Shown here: in pieces, positions 58,850 to 64,000 of the stretch
Position numbering within the stretch: the first letter of the stretch is position 1
How the letters are laid out: each line of letters opens with the position of its first letter
Source: Streptomyces sp. NBC_00258
GTDB taxonomy: Bacteria > Actinomycetota > Actinomycetes > Streptomycetales > Streptomycetaceae
DNA length: 64,000 nt
Assembly (NCBI RefSeq): GCF_036182465.1
Contig: NZ_CP108081.1
Span: forward strand, 5,580,001 to 5,644,000
Direction of reading: 5' to 3'
Made by a program: the position numbers and the translations under genes
The notes under the pieces: generated by a model
Told to the model about the DNA's origin: nothing
The model's database searches: none
The model's input: the letters and a program-made list of their open reading frames with translations, nothing else

Positions 58850-59635
58850 CTACCGCATCAATTCCCCCGCGTTGACCAGCAACGACTGCCCGGTGATCGC
58901 GCGGGCCCGGTCCGACGCCAGGAACGCCGCCGCGTCCGCGACGTCCGAGTCCGTGGCCAGCTCCGGCAGCGCCATCCGGGAGGTGAGCCGCTCCAGCACC
59001 TCGGCCTCCGGCACGCTCTCGGTGTGCGCGGTGAACTTCACGTACGCCTCCACGGGCGGCCCCCACATCCAGCCCGGCAGCACGGTGTTCACCCGGATCC
59101 GGTGCGGGCCCAGCTCCCGGGCCATGGAGTACATCGCGCTGGTCAGCGCGCCTTTCGAGGCCGCGTACGCCGCCTGCCGCACCTGGGACGGGGCGGCGAC
59201 GGACGACTGCGTGCCGATGACGACCACGGACCCGCCGCGCTCCTTCAGCGCGGGCAGACAGGCGCGGGTCATCCGCAGGGTGCCGAGCAGGTTCACGTCG
59301 AGGACGGACTGCCAGGTGGCGAAGTCGGCGTCCTCCAGACCGCCGAAGTAGCTGTCCCAGGCGGCCACATGGACGACGGCGTCGATCTGCCCGAACCGCT
59401 CCTTCGCCAGCGCGGCGAGCGCCTCGCACTGCCCCTCGTCGGTGATGTCGGTGGCCCGGTACGCCGTGTGCGCGCCGTCCGGGTCGAGTTCGGCGGCGGC
59501 CTTGGCGAGATTGGCCTCGGTGCGGGCGCCGAGCACGGCGTTCCCGCCGTCCCGCACGACGGCCGCCGCGACCTGGTGACCGAGCCCGGCCCCGACCCCC
59601 GAGACGACGACGGTCTTGCCCTGGAGCAGTGACAT
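58850..59635 (-). CDS. SDR-family oxidoreductase
   Basis: 261 residues. Cofactor motif TVVVSGVGAGLGHQVAAAVV (T-G-x3-G-x-G type with Ser for Thr and Val for Gly variants), structural VHVAAWDS in place of N-A-G-G, catalytic Ser in VVIGTQSSVAAPSQ and Y-x3-K in AAYAASKGALTSAM. C-terminal VNTVLPGWMWG is typical. It oxidises or reduces a hydroxyl with NAD(P). A TetR-like GATCTGACGGTCCGTCAGA palindrome lies just upstream (59659-59677). Substrate unknown. Confidence 0.9.
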   Translation of the reverse strand: MSLLQGKTVVVSGVGAGLGHQVAAAVVRDGGNAVLGARTEANLAKAAAELDPDGAHTAYRATDITDEGQCEALAALAKERFGQIDAVVHVAAWDSYFGGLEDADFATWQSVLDVNLLGTLRMTRACLPALKERGGSVVVIGTQSSVAAPSQVRQAAYAASKGALTSAMYSMARELGPHRIRVNTVLPGWMWGPPVEAYVKFTAHTESVPEAEVLERLTSRMALPELATDSDVADAAAFLASDRARAITGQSLLVNAGELMR

Positions 59636-59658
59636 TGCAGGCCTCCCGGCTCTGGCGG

Positions 59659-59677
59659 TTGATCTGACGGTCCGTCA
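59659..59677. promoter_or_regulatory. Palindromic operator between SDR and the next gene
   Basis: CTGACGG-TCCGTCAG forms an inverted repeat with arms CTGACGG and CCGTCAG sharing a T centre, 25-40 bp upstream of the SDR start. This shape suits a TetR-family operator; no TetR gene is seen nearby. Confidence 0.5.
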
Positions 59678-59736
59678 GAGTAGGTCCGTCCGGAGGAGGA
59701 AGGAAGGCCGGACGAGCAAGGAAGGCCGGAGAAGGG

Positions 59737-60600
59737 ATGGGGAGCGCCATGCTCGATGACACGCCGAACGACACCCGTAGCGAGGTGTACGCGGAACTGG
59801 CCGCCGTCGGCCCGTACGGCGTCCACCCCGGCCATGCCCTGATCACGATGGTCGAGCCGCATCCGGGCCACGAGTACGCGTACAACCGCTGGTACGAGGA
59901 CGACCACTACTACGCGGGCGCGATGGCCATGCCGTGGATGTACACGGGCCGGCGCTGGGTCGCGACCCGCGACCTCCAACTCCTGCGCTACCCCGAGAAG
60001 TCGGCGGTCGCCCAGCCCGTCACCGCCGGCTGCTACATCTCCACGTACTGGGTCACCGACGGCCGCTACGACGACCACATGAAGTGGACCGTCGGCATCA
60101 ACAAACGGCTGAATCGGGACGGCCGGGTCTACCAGGACCGCACGCACGTCTTCACCGCGTTCCAGGACCACGAGGCGACGGTCTACCGGGACGGGGCCGC
60201 CGGACCGCGCGACTTCCACGCGCTCGACCACCCGTACACGGGCCTGGTGGTGGAGGTCATCGACGCCGAATCACCGGCACAGCGTGCCGAGTTGCTGGAG
60301 TGGCTCCGCTCCCGCCACCTGCCCAAACGCCTCGCCGGCTCCCCCGCCGCCATGGTCACGGTCTTCCGCCCGACCCCGCTCCCCGGCGACCGCATGACGT
60401 ACGTGAAGCAGGTCGAGGGCGTCGATACGCGGCTGACTTTGTTGTGGTTCCTGGAGGCGGATCCGCGGGAGTGCTGGGACCCGTACTTCACGGGGCTGGA
60501 CGCTCCCGTGGCCGAAACAGGCCTGGGGCGCGTTGAGTTGGTGGCGCCCTTCATTCCGACGGTGCCGGGGACGGACCGGTACGTCGACCGCTTGCGGTGA
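59737..60600 (+). CDS. Hypothetical protein (EthD-like fold possible)
   Basis: 287 residues from ATG 59737, or 283 from ATG 59749, which has GGGGAG upstream. The sequence holds two similar-looking halves: HALITMVEPHPGHEYAYNRW with YEDDHYYAGAMAMPWMYTGR, and later LVVEVIDAESPAQRAELLEW. The W-Y-x-D-x-H pattern recalls EthD/dimeric alpha-beta barrel proteins such as small-molecule-binding or monooxygenase-like enzymes. Divergent from the SDR, so probably same pathway. No assigned function. Confidence 0.6.
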   Translation: MGSAMLDDTPNDTRSEVYAELAAVGPYGVHPGHALITMVEPHPGHEYAYNRWYEDDHYYAGAMAMPWMYTGRRWVATRDLQLLRYPEKSAVAQPVTAGCYISTYWVTDGRYDDHMKWTVGINKRLNRDGRVYQDRTHVFTAFQDHEATVYRDGAAGPRDFHALDHPYTGLVVEVIDAESPAQRAELLEWLRSRHLPKRLAGSPAAMVTVFRPTPLPGDRMTYVKQVEGVDTRLTLLWFLEADPRECWDPYFTGLDAPVAETGLGRVELVAPFIPTVPGTDRYVDRLR

Positions 60601-60670
60601 CCCGTCGCGCGGCATACACGCAGGTCCCTCGCGGTTGACCAACACACCTATGCGAAAGGGGACTTGAAGA

Positions 60671-61186
60671 ATGGCCGCAGCACGCGCGCTTCCGATCACC
60701 GCGACCCTGCTCACCGGCACGGTCGCGCTCTACATCACGCTCGTGGCGTTCGGGAACATCACGGACTTCGGCACCAACCAGCAGTTCGTCCAGCACGTCC
60801 TGTCCATGGACACCACCTTCAAGGACGACGACCTGATGTGGCGGGCCATCGAGTCCAAGGGGCTCCAGGACGCCGCGTACATAGCGATCATCGTGTGGGA
60901 GACGATCGCCGCGCTCGTCCTGATCCTCGGCACGTTCCAGTGGTTCCGCGACGACCACGTCCGGGCGCGGCGGACCTCCACGCTCGGGCTGTTGATGCTG
61001 ATGCTGCTCTTCGGAGCCGGTTTCATCGCCATCGGTGGCGAGTGGTTCTCGATGTGGCAGTCGGAGGACTGGAACGGGCTCGATGCGGCGATGCGGGTCT
61101 TTTTGTTGAGCGGGGTTGTGCTGGTGGTGATCCATCTTCCGGTGGACCGGGCCGGGAGGGCCTCCGGCTCGGGTGCCGACGTCTAG
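60671..61186 (+). CDS. DUF2165 family membrane protein
   Basis: 171 residues with four helices: LPITATLLTGTVALYITLVA first, then an AAYIAIIVWETIAALVLILG segment typical of DUF2165, a third near LGLLMLMLLFGAGFIAIGGE and a fourth at the C-terminus. The extracytoplasmic loop NITDFGTNQQFVQHVLSMDT is the family's conserved stretch. Function unknown; the family is common in proteobacteria and actinobacteria. It starts 70 bp after the preceding gene on the same strand with AAAGGGG upstream. Confidence 0.88.
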   Translation: MAAARALPITATLLTGTVALYITLVAFGNITDFGTNQQFVQHVLSMDTTFKDDDLMWRAIESKGLQDAAYIAIIVWETIAALVLILGTFQWFRDDHVRARRTSTLGLLMLMLLFGAGFIAIGGEWFSMWQSEDWNGLDAAMRVFLLSGVVLVVIHLPVDRAGRASGSGADV

Positions 61187-61189
61187 TTC

Positions 61190-61290
61190 CGCTCCGCGGA
61201 GGGGGTGGGTGGCGGGGGTTGTTCGGTGGCTGCGGGGCGGTGGGGGCCGGTCGCGCAGTTCCCCGCGCCCCTTGGGGGGGGGCGGGGCTC
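61190..61290. repeat. Streptomyces intergenic GC-rich repeat (inverted copy)
   Basis: CGCAGTTCCCCGCGCCCCTT and the neighbouring CGGTGGGGGCCGGTCG correspond, on the other strand, to the element at 47494. It includes a 9-G run near 61274. It lies between convergent genes and may assist termination. Confidence 0.5.
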
Positions 61291-61298
61291 GTCGTCCG

Positions 61299-64000
61299 TC
61301 ATGGGGTGTAGCTGGATCGGATCTCGTCGCGGGCCGTTGTGATCTCCGTCAGGCGGGCGGTGAGGTGGTCTCGGTCTGAGCCGGGGCTTTCCTGTATGTC
61401 GGTGAGGATGGCGGCGAGGTTGGTGAGGGTGTCCCAGCCGGGGTTCATGGCCAGGAACTCGGCCAGGCCCCGGTCGGCGGCGGGCCAGTCCGCGAGGGCG
61501 CAGGCGACGAAGCAGCGGCCCTGGGCGCGCTCCGGCTCGCCCAGGCCGCCGTCCTCCTCGATCATCCGGGCCAGCTCTCGCCAGAGGGGTTCCGCGGCCG
61601 GCAGTCCCTCGGATCTGCTGACGGTCACGGCCAGTTGGAAGATGCCGGCGATCGGCTCCGCCTGCCGCATCCGCTCGGCCAGTCGTCGGGCCTCGGTCCA
61701 CCGCCCCGTGTGCCGGTGTGCCTCGATGCGCAGGTCGTCCAGGTCGTCGTCGGGCGTCGGCGCACGGTCCATGTCGGCCAGCCGCGCGGACGCCTCGTCC
61801 CAGCGGTCGCACAGCATCAGCAGCTCGATGGCCTCACGGCGTGCCCAGTCCTCCTCCGTCTGCAACTCGACGCACCGGTCCAGGTCGGCCAGCGCCCTCT
61901 CGGTCCGGCCGGTCGCCAGGCCGACCCGGGCGCGTGAGGCGTGGGCCCACCCGTAGTCCGGGCTCAGCTCCAGGGCGCGGTCCAGGTGGCGGAGGGCCTC
62001 CCGGTAGTCCTTCATGGCGCGGTAGGTCGCGCCGAGACCGGCCAGTGTGGCGTGGTCGTCCGGGCTGCGTTCCAGTATGCGGCGGAAGACGGTGACCGCC
62101 TCCTCGTACAGACCCGCGTCGCGGTACGCCTCGCCCAGTTCGTGACTGGTCCAGTCGACGTGGGGATCCGTGTCCACGGCTCGCCGCAGGTCCTCGAACT
62201 TGCCTGCCCGGTCGCCCAGTTCGTGCTTCGTGTGGGCCCGCATCACCAGCGCCCAGGAGTAGTCGGGCTCCAGCTCGACCGCACGGTCCAGGCCGGCCAA
62301 CGCCTCCTCGTACCTGCCCAGTTCATGAAGGGACTGACCGCGGCCGGCCAGGGCCGAGGCGTAGTCCGGTTCGAGGGAGACGGCCCGGCCGAGCTCGGCG
62401 ACGGCTTCCTCGTAGCGGCGGGCGCGCCGGTAGGCGTCACCCCGCTCCGACGCGACCCAGGCCTCGTCGGGCGCGAGCGCGACCGCGCGGTCGAAGTCGG
62501 CGAACGCCTCGTCCGGCTCCCCCCTGTCGCGGCGCAGCCGAGCCCTGCGCACCAGCGCCCACACGTACTCCCCGTCGATGCTCAGCGCACGGTCGAAGTC
62601 GGCGAGCGCCTCGTCGTACCGCCCGAGAGCATGTCGGCAGACGGCACGCCCGGTCAGGGTCTCGTCATTGGTCGGGTCGAGGGCGACGGCCCGGTCGAAA
62701 TCGACGACGGCCTCCTCGAAACGGGCCGCGAGCCGATAGGTCTCGGCGCGCTCGGAGATGATCCACCCGGTGTCGGGGGCCAGTTCGTCCGCCCGGTCGA
62801 AGGCCGCCAGCGCGGCCGGGAGGTCGTCCATCAGCCGGTGGGTGAAGCCGCGGCCGTAGTGGGCCCAGGCCAGCTCCGGATCGAGTTCGAGCGCCCGGGC
62901 GTACTCCTCCAGTGCCCGCCCGTACTCCCCGCCGTGGCGCAGTTCCCTGCCCCGCAGTGTGTGCGCCGCCGCCCGGCCGCCGGTGTCCAGCCCCGGCCGG
63001 GCCAGGAGCAGGGTCATCGCTCCCGCCACCCCGGTCTCGTCGTCCGCGAGTGCCTCGCTCAGTTCCCGGCCCATGTCCCGGAGGGCCGCGTTGTCCGTCG
63101 CGTCGCCCGCCTCCGCCAGCATCCGCGCCCAGCGACGGCCGGCGACCGCGTCCTCACGGCAGGTCTTCACCAGCGACCGCAGTGCCTCGCCGAGCGCCGC
63201 GGGCGGCCGGGCGCAGAGCAGGTGGTACGTCTCCTCCAGGCGCAGCCCGCGCCACTCCTCGTCCTCCCACAGGTCCTCGGGCTCCCGGCCGGCCCCGACG
63301 TCGTCGCCCCACCGGGCGAACGCCTCCGCCAGCCGCCGGTGCCGCCCGGCCCAGTCGCGCGGGGACCTGCGTCGCTCCCTGCGCATCAACGGTGCCCGTA
63401 CGACGTCGTGGTACTGCACCCGCTGCCCGCGTTCGCCGACGAACGGCAGCCCGGTCAACCACTCGTACAGCGCGTCCAGTTCGTCGTCCGGGCGATCGAC
63501 GACCAGGACCCGGAAGACGTCGGCGTCGAGCCACCGGGGCAGGGCGCAGATCCTGGCGACCCTGCGGCGGACGTCCGGTTCCGACTTCAGGAACAGTTCC
63601 ACGGCGCCGGCGCTCGGGTCGCTCACGGCGTCCGGGTCGCCGGGGCGCTTGTTCGCGAGCGTCGACACGAGGACGGGCAGACCACCCGTGAGGCGCAGCA
63701 CCTCCTCGACGACCGGCTCGGCCACGACGCCCTTCCCGGCGAGCAGCCTGCGCGACTCGGTCTCGGTGAACGGCGCGAGCGGCACGTCCGCGACCGGGTC
63801 CAGGCCGCGCCAGCGGGCGGGGTCCAGCGGCCGCTGTCCGGCGGTGACCACGACGACGGTGGCGGGCAGCCCGCCGTCCACCGTGCCGCGGGTGATCATC
63901 TCGTGCAGCCACGGGTCCAGATACAGGCCTGTCCGCTCGTACGTGTCGAAGAACAGGACGATCCACTCGGAGGCGGAGGAGGAAGCGGCGGCGGCAGCGC
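61299..64000 (-). CDS. TPR-repeat STAND-type ATPase (partial, runs off right edge)
   Basis: At least 900 residues; the frame stays open to base 64000, so the start and P-loop are outside. The visible N-terminal part reads EWIVLFFDTYERTGLYLDPW, a Walker B strand of a STAND/AAA ATPase, then VVVVTAGQRPLD as sensor-type strand and PLAPFTETESRRLLAGKGV of the winged helix. From about 62950 down to 61900 there are roughly twelve TPR units, each close to YEEAVAELGRAVSLEPDYAS. Such proteins sense ligands through the repeats and switch on a fused effector. The effector domain, if any, lies outside. Confidence 0.85.
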   Translation of the reverse strand, partial: AAAAASSSASEWIVLFFDTYERTGLYLDPWLHEMITRGTVDGGLPATVVVVTAGQRPLDPARWRGLDPVADVPLAPFTETESRRLLAGKGVVAEPVVEEVLRLTGGLPVLVSTLANKRPGDPDAVSDPSAGAVELFLKSEPDVRRRVARICALPRWLDADVFRVLVVDRPDDELDALYEWLTGLPFVGERGQRVQYHDVVRAPLMRRERRRSPRDWAGRHRRLAEAFARWGDDVGAGREPEDLWEDEEWRGLRLEETYHLLCARPPAALGEALRSLVKTCREDAVAGRRWARMLAEAGDATDNAALRDMGRELSEALADDETGVAGAMTLLLARPGLDTGGRAAAHTLRGRELRHGGEYGRALEEYARALELDPELAWAHYGRGFTHRLMDDLPAALAAFDRADELAPDTGWIISERAETYRLAARFEEAVVDFDRAVALDPTNDETLTGRAVCRHALGRYDEALADFDRALSIDGEYVWALVRRARLRRDRGEPDEAFADFDRAVALAPDEAWVASERGDAYRRARRYEEAVAELGRAVSLEPDYASALAGRGQSLHELGRYEEALAGLDRAVELEPDYSWALVMRAHTKHELGDRAGKFEDLRRAVDTDPHVDWTSHELGEAYRDAGLYEEAVTVFRRILERSPDDHATLAGLGATYRAMKDYREALRHLDRALELSPDYGWAHASRARVGLATGRTERALADLDRCVELQTEEDWARREAIELLMLCDRWDEASARLADMDRAPTPDDDLDDLRIEAHRHTGRWTEARRLAERMRQAEPIAGIFQLAVTVSRSEGLPAAEPLWRELARMIEEDGGLGEPERAQGRCFVACALADWPAADRGLAEFLAMNPGWDTLTNLAAILTDIQESPGSDRDHLTARLTEITTARDEIRSSYTP

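Overview
The window is high-GC actinobacterial DNA and almost certainly comes from a Streptomyces chromosome. Evidence: strong third-position GC bias, GTG/TTG starts with GGAGG-type ribosome binding sites, AICE-type conjugation genes, an Scr1-type regulator with a DUF397 partner, a GPP34 protein, and paired DegT/GNAT genes. No rRNA gene, complete tRNA gene or CRISPR array was seen.

Positions 1 to about 24,453 look like the distal part of an actinomycete integrative and conjugative element (AICE) plus accreted cargo. The left end carries a conjugation module on the minus strand: a DUF2637/Spd-like membrane protein cut by the window edge, a small protein, an FtsK/TraB-like translocase and an SCO3933-family protein. 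Two GntR regulators follow, each with shared operator-like sequences. Next come a DUF1152 gene, an unknown gene, and a lower-GC two-gene operon of an alpha/beta-hydrolase and a HEAT-repeat protein, which is a candidate undescribed defence or toxin module. An intact IS630-type element (12,093-13,243) and an intact IS5-type element (17,820-18,655) have inserted in this region. From 13 to 24 kb, single cargo genes alternate with diverged copies of several non-coding repeats. The cargo includes an Mrr-type nuclease, two other PD-(D/E)XK-like proteins, an Imm32-like protein, a HEPN-like protein with a 34-residue partner, a GYD protein and small zinc-motif proteins. A 42-bp copy of the 3' half of tRNA-Arg(CCU) at 24,412-24,453 is the probable far attachment site. 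The integrase, replication gene and full tRNA would then lie left of the window.

From 24.5 to about 40.5 kb is accessory chromosome: a secreted LamG protein, an orphan LanC-like enzyme and a NUDIX hydrolase. Two convergent export operons follow: MFS pump plus FAD monooxygenase, and MMPL pump plus histidine kinase plus response regulator. Both operons are preceded by nearly the same 160-190 bp leader, with conserved, partly compensated hairpins. This duplicated leader is the other strong candidate for something undescribed. After it come a P-loop kinase, a PAP2-family membrane protein, and a DoxX/HxlR divergent pair.

From 40.5 kb to the right edge the content looks like ordinary Streptomyces chromosome: DegT aminotransferase and GNAT, PH-domain protein, MFS with a divergent winged-helix regulator, glutathione peroxidase, MerR regulator, a large polytopic membrane protein, a D-Ala-D-Ala carboxypeptidase with a very long acidic N-terminus, GPP34, Scr1/DUF397, an ADP-ribosylglycohydrolase-like protein lacking its usual acidic motif, a sodium:solute symporter, an SDR, a DUF2165 protein, and a TPR-repeat STAND-type ATPase cut by the right edge.
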